Of a DNA stretch of 45,139 nucleotides, positions 20,001 through 29,995 are shown piece by piece. The DNA is from Micractinium sp. NFX-FRZ (Eukaryota > Chlorophyta > Trebouxiophyceae > Chlorellales > Chlorellaceae): the NCBI GenBank assembly GCA_029339195.1, contig JAPTJF010000486.1, forward strand, positions 1 through 45,139, written 5' to 3'. Position 1 is the stretch's first letter. The number at the start of each line of letters is the position of its first letter. The notes under the pieces were generated by a model, which was not told where the DNA came from, ran no database searches, and saw only the letters and a program-made list of their open reading frames with translations. A program made the translations under genes and the position numbers.

Positions 20001-23000
20001 TCAGGCCGTTCCCTAACGCTCCCTCCTTGAAGCAGCAAAACAAATACAGGTGCAAGTTAGGAACCGACCCCCCTCTGCGCTCACCAGTCCTGCTCCCCAG
20101 GCTCCGCCACGTAGATGTGTGGCGAGCCGCACAGCACGGAGGCCAGGTTGCCCACCCAGGGGCCGTCGGTGCCCTTGGCAAACTGGCGCAGCGTGTCGCG
20201 GAAGTGGCCGTTCCACTCGCTCCATCGGCCGTAGTGGGGGAAGGCGCCCACCTGCGGGAGGGTGTGGGGCGGGTGGGGGAGGGTGGATGGGTGGGTGGGG
20301 TACAGGGGGTGGTGGGCGCATTGAGTCGAGCGATGAGGGTATGCAGGCTGCTGCAGCAGCAGCAGCTTGAGCAATGGACCCCCGCCTGCCCCGCGCTCTC
20401 CACTCCACCCAGACCTGCCAGTCCATCCCCCATGCGCCCCACCCACCTGGTTCAGCCCATGGCACAGTCCCATGCCTCGGCAACCACCTTGGTGCCCCTA
20501 AGCGCCCATCTTCCAGCCCACCCTGTCCTCAGCCCACCCCGGTGCCCCACCCTGTTGCACCCACCCACCTGGTTGAGCCCGTCGCAGTCCCATGCCTCGG
20601 CAATCATCTTGGTGTCCTTGAGCACGGGGTCACTGCTGATCATCTCAATCAGCGGCGGGTCGGCCAGCGGCGTGCCCGTGGGCACCCCCGAGCCATCCGT
20701 CATGAACCCGTTCTCGCACACCATGGCCCCCTTGCTCTTCACCGCAGCGTAGCCGCCCTCGGCATCCTCCCCGCTGCTTGTGACCAGCCAGCCTTCAGGG
20801 TCGGAGTCGCTGCCCGAGGCCACGGGCGGCCAGGCGGAGGAGGAGGGGGCGGAGGAGGTGACTTGGGTGGAGGCCGAGGCGCCGCCCTCCTCGTCGTCGC
20901 TGCTGGCGTAGCTGGTGGGGGGGACGGGGTCGGAGGGGTGCCACATGGAGGGGGCGCGGGTCATGATGGAGCCCAGGTCAAACCTGGGGGGCAGGAGGAG
21001 GGGGAAGAGGAGCGGGGGAGGTGGTGTGAGAGAAGGGACGGGGGGACGGGCGCGGGTCGACCCAGGTCAAACCTGGCAGGGGGGCAGGAAGGCGGGAAGT
21101 TGTGCGAGCGAGAAGGAGGCAAACCGCAGATGTGCACCCCAGCGGCGCAGGCAGTCAGCTGCTCCCCATATCCTCACACACTCACAAACCCTCCCCACCA
21201 CCAAACCCACTGCTTTCCCGCCCCACCTGAATCCGTCCACGTGCATCTCCTCCACCCAGTAGCGCAGGCAGTCGATGATGAACTGGCGCGCCACCGGGTG
21301 GTTGCAGTTGAACGTGTTGCCGCAGCCGCTGTAGTTGTAGCACTCGCCGCCCGGGGCCAGCATGTAGTACACGCGGTTGTCCAGGCCCCTGCACGGATGG
21401 TGAAGTAAAGTAAAGTGTTTAGTTGCAGAGGGAGGGGAGGGAGTTGTCTTGAGGTGTGGCCCCTTCCGCTGCCCTCCACCGTGTGATTGCACACCACATG
21501 CCCCCACCCTGGCGTCCCCACCCCCCAACCCCTGGCGTCCCTGCTGCCCCCCTGCTTTAGATACATGTCATCCAACCCGCAGCAACGCTAGACCGCACCT
21601 GAAGGACAGGGTGGGCCCCTTGTCGTTCCCCTCCGCCGTGTGGTTGAACACGACATCCAGGATGACCTCAATCCCCCGCCGGTGGCACTCCTTGACCAGC
21701 TGCTTGAACTCGTTGATGACGGAGGTGCCTCCGGCGCCGGCGGCGGTGGCAGCCGAGTAGCGCGCCATGGGGGCAAAGAAGCCGACGGTGGAGTAGCCCC
21801 AGAAGTTGTAGCGGTAGTTGCTGGTGCCGGGGATGACCTGGCGGGGGTGAGGCGGGGGGGTGGGGGGAGAGGGGGGAGGGTGAGGGGGGAGGGGTGGGTC
21901 TTGAGAGGCGGCAGGCAGGAGGAGTCTGGTGCCTGATGCGAGCGCTCTGCTTTTGCTGCTTCCCTTGCCTTGTAAGCCAGGCACTCAACGCCGGCCACCG
22001 CTTGTCCGCAGCAGACCCCTGTTTCTACAAGCACTAGGAAACCTGCCCCCACCTGCACTTGGCCGCGCTGTACTACAGCAAGTAGCCAGCCTTGCTCGGG
22101 CAAGCAGCCGCGGCCCTACACACACAAGCTGCATGCACATGAACCAGCTGCCGGCTGCAGTACCTACGCACGCCAGCCGCCTGCTGCTGTACACACAACA
22201 CATCCCAGCTGCCTGCTGCTGCTTAAACACACGCTGCCTGCTGCAGTACCTATGCACGTCAGCTGCCCCCCAACCCCACCCCTGGGGCAGGCACCTACAC
22301 ACACACATACACACACACACACCACCCCCCAGTCACCTGGTAGTACTCTAGTTCGTTGAACTCGTGGATGGGCATCAGCTCAATTGCGTTCACACCCAGC
22401 CCCTGGATGTAATCCAGCCGCTCGATGATGCCCTGGTAGGTGCCTGCACAAGGGTGCGGCGGGTGGGTGGGTGGGGGGATGATGAGCTGGGAGAGTAGGG
22501 GCAGGTAAGGTGGCAGTAATGCCCTCATCCTGCTGCTAAGAGGTTCGCCCCCGCTCCGTCCCGCTTCAAAGGAGCCCCGCGTTTGCATGCTCGCTGCCTG
22601 CCCACCTGGCGCCAGCACGGCGCTGTCCATGCCCTCACGTTGCGCCCTCGCCACCCTTCCCACCACCCCCACTTCACGCACACAAAGCGCCCCATCTGCG
22701 CGCCCCCACCTGGCGCCGACACGCCGCTGGCCGGGTCTTTAGTGAACCCGCGCACGTGCATCTCATAGATGACCAAATCCTCAATTGGGATCCCCAGCGG
22801 GCGGTCCCCCTCCCAGTCAAACGTGCTGCCCGGCTGCGGCAGCGTGCCCGCCGCCTGCGGCCAGGTGGCTGCCAGGCCCAGCACGCCGGGCTCGCCGTAG
22901 GGCAGGCTCTGGGAGCGAGGGGAGGAGGGAGGCAGAGGCAGAGGGAGGGGGCATGGAGGTGGTTGTGAGAGGAGGCGGAGGGGGGAAGGGGGACAGGAGG

Positions 23001-24809
23001 AGGTGAGGAGACGGGGGTGGGAGGGCAAGAAAGGTGCGCAGAGGCAGGGCGCGGCCAGGGTGGCGGCAGGCAGATACGTGGGGTGCCGCTGAGGGGATGA
23101 TGTCCTGGGCAGGCACAAGCGCGGCGGGCGGCGGAGCCACTGCCCCCAGCAACGGTTGCGGCAGCAAGGCGGGCGCAGTGCTGGCTGCCAGCGGCCTCTG
23201 TGCGCTGCGCAGCGCTGCACTGCACAGGCCAAGCCAGCCAGGCAGCGGGCGCTCACCGGCCCCATCTCCCCAAAGTGGCGCCGCCCGTTGAGGATGACCT
23301 TGGAGTAGGGGTCAACAATGACGCGGGCCTGGGGCAGGGGGGAGGGATGGTGGGAAGGAAGAATGAAAGAGGGGCAGAGGGTGAGAGGGGCGCAGAGGTT
23401 TGGAGTGGGGGCCCACAATGGAACGTCACAGAGAAGGAAAAGACACGATGCGGAGAGCAGCGGGCAATGGGGGTTGGGAGGCGGTGGCAGCGTGTGGGAG
23501 GAAGCTGGGTAGCAGCGTAACATTCGGACTCGCGCTGCAGGCCTCACCTCTGCTGCTCACCCAGAGCCTCTGCCGCCGACCGCAGCAGGGGCTATCACCT
23601 GCCGTCCGTCGCCGCCCCCCACCGCGCTCCCCCAAACCTCTGCCCCCTCCTTCCCTCCAGTACCGCCCCCAGCCCTGCCCCTCCCCCACCTCCACCCCAC
23701 CCCACCCACTCCACACGCACCGAGTCGTGCCGCATGCCCTCGCTCTCCTCATGCAGGTCCTCGTGTGCGCCATACACTCGGTAGCCATACAGCAGGGAGG
23801 CGTCCAGCCCCGGCAGGGCGATGTGCCACACGTCCCCTGTCTTGTTGGCCGAAGGGGAGAGCGCCACCTCATGCGTCACCCGCCCCGCCTTGAGGTCGCC
23901 CTCCGTGAAGAGGCACAGGCTGATGCCCCAGGCGTTGGAGGCAAACACAGCAAAGTTGGTGGCACCCTGCACAGGGAGGGGACGCAGCGGGACGCGGGCA
24001 AGCCTTGTGGCGGGGGTTCAGGGAGGCAGGCCGGGCGAGCAGAGGGCCGGGCGAGGGGCAGTGAGGAGAGGGGCCGAGGGAGGCTGGAATTGGAGGCAAG
24101 ACGGCGAACTTGGGACGCACAAAACTTGGGAAGAGGGCAGGCGGGCGCAGGCTAGTGCGGTGAAGGAGGGGCGGGCGGTGGTGGGGCGGCGGCGCCCCCC
24201 AAATTCAAACCCCCCTGGCTGTTGCCTGCTGCGCCGGATAGGGCACGGGCCGCTGGGACACAGCCTGGGCTGCAACATCTGACTATGAATAGCGACTGCA
24301 GGCACCTACAGGGCACTCAAGGTCCCTGTGCAACCCACAAGCGCCTGCCCGCCGATTGCTGATTAGGCCGTGGTACTGCTGTGGTTGAGAGACAAGTTCT
24401 CGCACCGCTGGAGCCCGTCCCGCCTGCGCACCGTCTCAGGATCGATGGTGGCTCCCAGAGGGTCTGGCCGGCCACACAGCGGCTCTCTAAACGCCTGGCT
24501 GGCGGGCTGGCCGGAGGGCGCCAGCGGGTGGGTCACCGCCGGGGCTGCGGGCGACAGGGCGGTGGGCGCGAGAGGTGAGGCCACCGCCCGCACCGCCGCC
24601 AGGCTCGCCCGCCGCCGCCCGCCAGAAAGCCTGCTGGCACGCCTGCAGTGCGCAAAAGGTTGGGGAGGGCTGTCGGCATGGAGGGGGGCGGGGACCCAGC
24701 GATTCCAAAGCGTCCGGCCAGGCCCTCACCGAGTTGCCGAGGGCAGAGGGCTATGCCGTCCGCTGCCCAAGAGGACACGCATTGCTCCCGCTGAAGCCAT
24801 CGTGGCCAT
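17001..24809 (-). CDS. ISA3: Plastid isoamylase-type starch debranching enzyme, ISA3-like (GH13)
   Basis: Seventeen exons: 24730-24809, 24432-24642, 23721-23966, 23257-23328, 22710-22908, 22337-22443, 21599-21837, 21227-21388, 20569-20983, 20085-20251, 19632-19778, 19147-19311, 18746-18865, 18293-18470, 17872-17931, 17533-17622 and 17001-17117; 924 residues. The N-terminus ([20 protein letters not shown], Arg/Ala-rich to about residue 80) is a plastid transit peptide. [14 protein letters not shown] and [16 protein letters not shown] form the CBM48-like start. GH13 regions: DVVFNHT (366-372), RFDLGS (nucleophile D441), AEAWD (acid/base E568) and TAHDGF (D659). [20 protein letters not shown] and the CYPML end match plant ISA3. 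An acidic Ser-rich insertion of about 85 residues lies between nucleophile and acid/base within exon 9. It hydrolyses alpha-1,6 branches in starch; ISA3 acts mainly in starch breakdown. Several introns hold copies of exon edges. Confidence 0.93.
17118..17285. repeat. Minisatellite in isoamylase intron 16
   Basis: About three imperfect copies of a 42-48 bp unit containing GGTACGGTTGC and GAGGCGGGTGGGCA start near 17161, 17209 and 17251. Confidence 0.8.
19061..19163. repeat. Duplicated exon 12 end and donor in isoamylase intron 12
   Basis: The real exon end and donor (plus strand 19132-19163, GCTCACGTGTGCCCGTACTC) is repeated at 19061-19091 as GCTCACGTGTGCCCACACTC, 71 bp away. The linked segment AATGCAACACCAC recurs at about 18960 and 19094, hinting at a third, more decayed copy. 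Confidence 0.8.
19561..19650. repeat. Duplicated exon 11 end and donor in isoamylase intron 11
   Basis: ACCTGTTGTCCTCCCC, the complement of the exon 11 end with its donor, occurs at the real junction (19630-19645) and again at 19570-19585, 60 bp into the intron. Both are preceded by CCCACGC. The copy keeps an AG|GTGCGC donor. Confidence 0.82.
19880..19924. repeat. (GCAG)n simple repeat in isoamylase intron 10
   Basis: About eleven GCAG units with one interruption (GCACGCAG). Confidence 0.9.
20438..20627. repeat. Duplicated exon 9 end and donor in isoamylase intron 9
   Basis: About 66 bp of the exon 9 end plus donor (plus strand 20562-20627, containing GTCCCATGCCTCGGCAATCA) recurs at 20438-20504 (GTCCCATGCCTCGGCAACCA). 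The copy has base changes and small indels that would garble [10 protein letters not shown]. It is the longest and clearest copy of this kind in the window. Confidence 0.88.
20950..21076. repeat. Duplicated exon 9 acceptor in isoamylase intron 8
   Basis: The real acceptor and exon 9 start (CCCAGGTCAAACCTGG at about 20972-20987) is repeated at 21061-21076. Both are preceded by GCGCGGGTC. The copy retains CCAG|GTTTGACC, so it could be a decoy or alternative 3' splice site. Confidence 0.82.
22080..22325. repeat. GCTGCCTGCTGC-type repeats and a CA repeat in isoamylase intron 6
   Basis: GCTGCCTGCTGC recurs several times between about 22180 and 22240 with ACACACAAC spacers. A (CA)n run follows at about 22298-22322, next to the exon 6 donor. 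Confidence 0.75.
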
Positions 24810-25227
24810 GTGCGGATGATCACAGGCGTTGGGCAGCAGAGGGAGAGGGCAACGGACAAGGAAGGGACGCGAGTGGCACTGCAACACTGCGGGGCTCAGC
24901 GTGCCATTCTTTCGGCTAGAACGCGAGATGACAAGCCGCAGATGGCACCTTGAACAGGCAGAGCTGCAAGTTCCCTTCCCGACATCGAGCCGAGGAACTA
25001 TACCACGCAGCCAGCAAGGCAAACCAGGCTGGCAGGGACGTCCCAGCCGCAACTTCAAAGATGTATGCTTTCGTGCTGCTCCTTGCTCCTGGTAGCGATC
25101 ACAGCTCATCAAACAGGAGAGGGGGATGATCGCTTGCGCCGTCCAACAGAGCCGATTATTGCCGGCGGCCTGGGGCGGCCATCCTGCCTCCAGGAGGTCT
25201 CGACAGAAGGCTAGGAGTGCTACTATC
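24810..25227. other. Divergent promoter region between isoamylase and fructosamine-3-kinase
   Basis: This 418 bp stretch separates the two proposed start codons. It is less GC-rich than the flanking coding sequence and must hold the promoters of both genes. I identified no defined element in it. Confidence 0.5.
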
Positions 25228-25280
25228 ATGGCTGGGTGTGTAGATGAGCGCCATGGGCCGTGTCGACACGGGCTAAAGGG

Positions 25281-25311
<31 letters not shown>

Positions 25312-28300
25312 GCCTGTCCTCCCCCTTCCATGCCCTGCCTAGCACGCCCCGGACCTCGTTGCTGCGCAGTAAGCCGGATGGTGCCGCGGCGTGGATCGAG
25401 GAGAACATGCCGGAGGTGGGCACGGTGACGGGCACCAGTTTTGCCGGTGAGCGGCCCAGCTGGCAGCATCGCGCTGGGTTCGCGCGACTTAACAGCTGTG
25501 ACCAAAACTTGAAGTTGTGTTGCTGCCGTTGTTCTTGCCGCTTCCTGTCTCTGCAACCTACGTCCCCATACGCACATGCACATGCTCGAGCACACCCGCC
25601 TTCCCCCCGCCACCATTGGACCCACCACATACCACTCATCCACCACCACCAAACACCCACCCCCGGCCAGGCGACCAGCGCTTCATTTGCCGCCCTCGAC
25701 ACACACAACACATGCTCATACACTGCATCACCACATTCACCACAACCGCCGGCGCAGGTGGCAGCTCCTGGTCCTCCGCCTACGTGTACACCACCTCCAG
25801 CGGGCGCCAGCTGTTTGTGAAGACGGCGCTGGGGCGGGACCCTGGGGCCATGTTCCAGGGAGAGGCAGAGGGGCTGAGGGCCATGCACGGTGGGCTGGTG
25901 GGTGGGGTGGGTGGCCGTTGGGCCGGTGGTGGGGCCATGGGGCGCGGTAGGACACAAGCGCAGGGGTGGCACGGGATGAGTGTACGGCAGGCGGGGCAGG
26001 GCGGGGTGGGGCGGGACAGCCCTAAGCCTAAAGCAGACAGGCAGGCGTGGCAGTCGGGTGGCCAGGAGCTGACAGCTGTGCCTTTGCATCGCTTTTTGGA
26101 TGCCCCGCTAGTGTGATGTCAACATGTGCCTGGTAGGGCACCTGCTCGTGTGCACCACTGCATGCACCCACCTCCACTTCTCCTTTGCTGCCTCCTCCCC
26201 GCAGCCACCCACACCATCCGGGTGCCCGAGGTGTACCACTACGGGGCACTGCCGGCGCCGCCAGGTGGCGGTGCGCTCAAGGGCAGCGGCAGCTTCATCG
26301 TGATGGAATATCTGGACCTGAGGGGGCGCTGCGATCAAGGTGATCAGTTGGATGCTGCGACCTGCATGTCAAGGGAGAGAGAGGGAGGTGGTGCAGGATC
26401 TGAGGGAGCGCAGCGACCAGGGTGGGTGGCTGGAGGCAGCGCAATGCTGGTCCAGAAGTCGCGGCACAGCAGTGGTGGCGGCCTGCTGCGGGTGCTGTGC
26501 CAGCCTGCCACCACCCACCTCCTCGCCCGCGCCACCCGCCCACCACCTGCCACTTGCGTCCCCCTGCTGCTGCTGCCCACTACCGACCCCCTGCGCCCAC
26601 TGCTGGCCCTCCATGCCCCTGCTGGCCGCAGCCGAGCTGGGGCGGCAGATGGCGCGCATGCACCTGGCGGAGCCGCAGCACGAGCAGGCGGGGCGGTTCG
26701 GTTTTGTGTGTGACAACACGATAGGGGGCACGCCGCAGCCCAACCCGTGGACTGACGACTGGGTGACGTTCTTCAGGTGGGAAGGCCTGGCTCGCTGGGA
26801 GTGACCGGATGTGGCATTTTTGCATGGTGGGGGGTGGGGAGGCACGCTGGGTGGGTGGGTGTGAGTGAAGGGAGGGCGCGCTGGGTGGGCGAGTCATAGC
26901 GGTTGGCCCAGTGGTGGCCTGCCAGTAGTAGCGTACCCTGCTGCACCAGAGGCAGGGGGGATGATGCGGCGTGGGGCAACTGTGGGAGGTGCCTGCAGAG
27001 GTGTGGTGCTCTCGGCCCGCCGGGGTGTCGGGTAGCTGGGCGTACCGCACGCTTGCCTGCCTGCGCTTCGGTCCCCCAATGCATTCCTGCCCTGCCAGGC
27101 CCACCAGCCCTGCCCGTCTCTGTCCCTTGCTGCCTGCCCTCCTGCCTGCACCCATCACGGCCCGCACACGTCTGCTACCCAGCCCTTGCCTGCACCTGTA
27201 CTGCCTGCGACCCAGCCCTTGCCTGCACCTGTACCGCACCCCTCCGCACCCCGCAGGGAGCACCGGCTGCGGCACCAGCTCAAGCTGGCCAGCAACAGCC
27301 GGCTGAATCAGCTGGCGGAGCCGCTGCTGCAGGCGGGAGCGCTTGAAACCCTGTTTGAGGGGGTCACCGTGAAGCCCAGCGTGCTGCATGGTGCGTATAC
27401 TATCAATCCACTATAAACGCTGTGCCTTGCTTTCAGCGTAGACGCTGTGGTTGCATGCTTTGCGGTTGGGGTGCATGCATGCATTCATGTGGTGCATGTG
27501 TGATGCGCACACACCCGCATCCAGAGGCCTGCGTGCCACAGCATGCCTTGATATATTGCTGGGTTGACAGCGGCTTGAGGCAAAGGCCGCCTGCCGCTGC
27601 CGCTGGGCATTTCACCCCCTGCGGCTCTCTGCCCGACCCTGCTGCCCATGCTGTGCCAGGTGACCTGTGGAGTGGCAACATTGCAGCGGTCGACGGCACC
27701 CCCGCCATCTTTGACCCGGCCACATACTATGGCCACCACGAGGCGGAATGGGGCATGAGGTGCGCCTGGGCGGCGCTGCCTGCTTGGCGGGCAGGCAGGC
27801 AGGCAGGCAGTGGGTGTCCCGACTCATTTGGGGTTCTGCCAAGGGGCAAGGGCGATGCCACCTAGCTTCCTAGCTGTGCCTCGTGCGTGCTCACATCACC
27901 TGCCCTGTCGCCAGCCCCAACTCCTGCGCTCCTACCTACATGCCTGCCCCGCTGGCTTCCACTCCCCCGCACTCGGCCCCGGTCCCTCCCCCCGTGCCAC
28001 AGCTGGTGCGCCGGCTTTGGCGGCAGCTTCTGGTCTGCCTACCACGAGCTGGTGCCCCGGGAGGCGGGGTTTGAGGCGCGGGCAGATCTGTACGAGCTGT
28101 GTGAGTGCCTGCACCTGCCTGGCCTGGTGTGCTTCCCCTGAACTTCATTTTGTTCGACCTGTGCCACAGTGTGAGCGCCTGCACCTGCCTGGCCTGGTGT
28201 GCTTGCCCTGGCACAAATGTGGGAGTGCCTGCATGCCTGCGTCTTGTGTTTGCCCTGGTCGCAATTGTGGGATCCGTGTGACCGCCCTGCCAGAGACGGC

Positions 28301-28517
28301 GAACGCACCTGGCCTGGCCTAGGGCAGGCAAGGCCGGCGGCGGCACAGCTTGCAGTGTCCAGGCGTCCTGTCTTGCTGCCGACTGTTGACCCCGCCACGG
28401 CTGACCGACCCCACTCCCCATGCAGACCACAAGCTGAATCATTACAACCTGTTTGGCAGCGGCTACCTTGGGGACTGCGAGCGGCTGCTGTCGCGGCTGG
28501 TGAAGCGGCTCAAGTGA
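25228..28517 (+). CDS. FN3K: Fructosamine-3-kinase / ketosamine-3-kinase family protein
   Basis: Exons: 25228-25235 (tentative), 25343-25446, 25758-25889, 26205-26339, 26632-26776, 27257-27390, 27660-27759, 28003-28100 and 28426-28517, for 315 residues, normal family length. Motifs: FVKTALG with ATP-site Lys59, GEAEGLRAM, IVMEYLDL, AELGRQMARMH, FGFVCDNTIGGTPQ, catalytic GDLWSGN (Asp221), DPATYYGHHEAEWGMS, then WCAGFGGSFWSAYHELVP and YHKLNHYNLFGSGY at the C-terminus. The enzyme phosphorylates sugars attached to protein amines at O3', starting deglycation. The P-loop reads AGGSSWSSAY, where the plant enzyme has GGGCINLAS, so the redox-switch Cys is replaced. The start rests on ATGGCTGG|GTGTGT and a TAG acceptor; downstream exons are secure. 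No obvious plastid transit peptide is seen with this start. Confidence 0.9.
25278..25314. repeat. (GCC)n repeat in the proposed first intron of the fructosamine kinase gene
   Basis: About ten GCC-type triplets follow GGGC. The tract lies just before the polypyrimidine stretch of the acceptor. Confidence 0.8.
27179..27238. repeat. Tandem duplication in fructosamine kinase intron 5
   Basis: CCCAGCCCTTGCCTGCACCT followed by GTAC occurs twice in succession, about 33 bp apart. Confidence 0.85.
28092..28260. repeat. Repeated donor region in the last fructosamine kinase intron
   Basis: The real donor and following 40 nt (28101-28140, GTGAGTGCCTGCACCTGCCT) recurs at 28171-28210 as GTGAGCGCCTGCACCTGCCT, with TGGCCTGGTGTGCTT in both. 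A weaker third copy follows near 28223-28260. The second copy keeps a usable donor and follows CACAGT. Confidence 0.85.
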
Positions 28518-28554
28518 GGCGGCGACCCAGCCTGCGAATGGGAAGTGCAATTGA

Positions 28555-28559
28555 TGTAA
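28555..28559 (+). terminator. TGTAA polyadenylation signal for fructosamine kinase
   Basis: TGTAA is 38 nt after the TGA stop and is followed by AACAACC. Confidence 0.6.
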
Positions 28560-29227
28560 ACAACCTCCATCATGAGATGTGGCCACCAGTTCTGTGGAGC
28601 ATGGACGTGTTGAGCGGTCCTGCATGCCGGAAGAGGATGCGCAGGCGGCGGCCGTAGCCGGCGGCTGGCAGAAGCTGCGCTCCCGGCGCAGCAATGCTCC
28701 ACATGCGCATATGTGCTTGTGTTGCTGAGCACTGTGCATTCAACAGGCCTTTCCCTGGGGTCGTGCCTTGAGTGCTGGGCCTTGCTGCGCTCGAGAGTGC
28801 CATCGCACGGGGCAACCTGCGCAAGGCAGCACATTGTAGGCCTGACCCCACAGCGAGCCACTGTACACTTTGCATCCGCAGGGTGGAAGGGCATTCACAG
28901 GGTTTTGCTCCCCAAGCAGGGCACTTGTCGGTGCGCACACAAAATGGCACACATGATGGGAGGTTGAGGCAGGTTGCAGAGCGTGAGATGAGCGCTGCAA
29001 AGGGAAGGGATCAGGGTCTGCCCAGCAGTGGATGGCAACAAGCGAGGGGACACACTGGTAGAGTGCAGGCAAGGAGCTGCTGCTGGTGGCAGCCTTGAAG
29101 GTATGAAGCCAGGACAAGAGGCTCCCGCCGACAACAACACGGGCCAGACACTAAACTGGGCGGGACGGGGAGAGCGCGGCAGCCACTAGATTGCTGCCGA
29201 CCAGGGCAGGCAGCATCATCATCAACA

Positions 29228-29232
29228 TTACA
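29228..29232 (-). terminator. Candidate TGTAA polyadenylation signal for the Gly-rich gene
   Basis: First minus-strand TGTAA downstream of the last supported exon, about 700 nt away. Confidence 0.4.
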
Positions 29233-29734
29233 TCTCAAGTCCACGGAGCCAGCAGGACTCGTGCAGCACTGGCGCTGGGTGCAGCACAGCAATCCCGACA
29301 CTGAGCTAGCGGCGTGCCCAGCGGCGCAGCTGGCAGCCCTTGCCCTCGCTGGCAGAAGCTTGGCTTGATCCAGTCCACCACCAGGGCTTCACATCTTCAT
29401 CTCCACAGCTTCACATCCCCAGGCGCTGCTTCACCCACATCTGCAGGCAGACAGGCAGGCAGGCAGGCGGGCGGATGGGCAGGCAGTTGTGCAGGCCTTG
29501 GCAAGTTGATCAGCAAACGAGGGTGGAGGCAGGCACGTAGCGGGCATGAGGGCACGGCACAGGATTCGTGCCGACCTGCCACACCTGCCACACCTGCTGT
29601 CTCAAGCCTGGCAGCTGCCTGGCCCACCACAAAAAAAACCCTGGTGCACACGGTGCCCGAGTGCTGGCGGAGGCCTTCCACGCCATGCTTGCCCAACTGC
29701 AACTCCCCTCCAGAGCACCGAAGCTCGTCCCTCG

Positions 29735-29995
29735 TCTTCAGCAGGTCCTGCCCCGTGGGCTTGCACACCCCAATCACTGGCACGCCCAGCACTCGGTGCG
29801 GCATGCCCGTCGGGCGGCCAACCCCATACCAGCTGTCTTTGCCTATCATTGCCAGCAGCCTGCATCCCACTCCCCAGGGTTTGAAGTTAGGGTGTAGGGT
29901 AGCACCTAGCCCCCCCTCCCACCCTCACCTTGAGCAGGTCCCGCCCGATGGGCGTGCCCAGCACGCTGTGCGCCATGCCCGTCAGCCGGTCAAAC
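29735..29995. repeat. Degenerate copy of exon 3 of the Gly-rich gene
   Basis: The exon 3 end (minus strand, RLTGMAHSVLGTPIGRDLLK) is matched about 190 bp downstream by a segment reading RPTGMPHRVLGVPVIGVCK then PTGQDLLK. The two share ACGGGCATG, GTGCTGGGC and GACCTGCT-AAG with a 24-nt insertion. This is an old partial exon duplication. Confidence 0.6.

Larger units (their letters stand above)
28518..29928. other. Convergent intergenic region with possible unassigned 3' exon of the Gly-rich gene
   Basis: This 1.4 kb contains the fructosamine kinase 3' UTR and the 3' end of the minus-strand Gly-rich gene. A minus-strand TGTAA lies at 29228-29232. Between about 29650 and 29760 the minus strand reads DLLKTRDELRCSGGELQLGK and continues HGVEGLRQHSGT with mostly G/C third positions, so it may be a further exon, but I could not fix its splice sites. 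Confidence 0.4.

Noticed and set aside
24432..24679. Isoamylase start at ATG 24679 (MPTALPNLL)
   Set aside because: That frame does not lead into the conserved exon 2 frame at any good splice site. ATG 24809 with a GTGAGG donor matches phase and gives a transit peptide.
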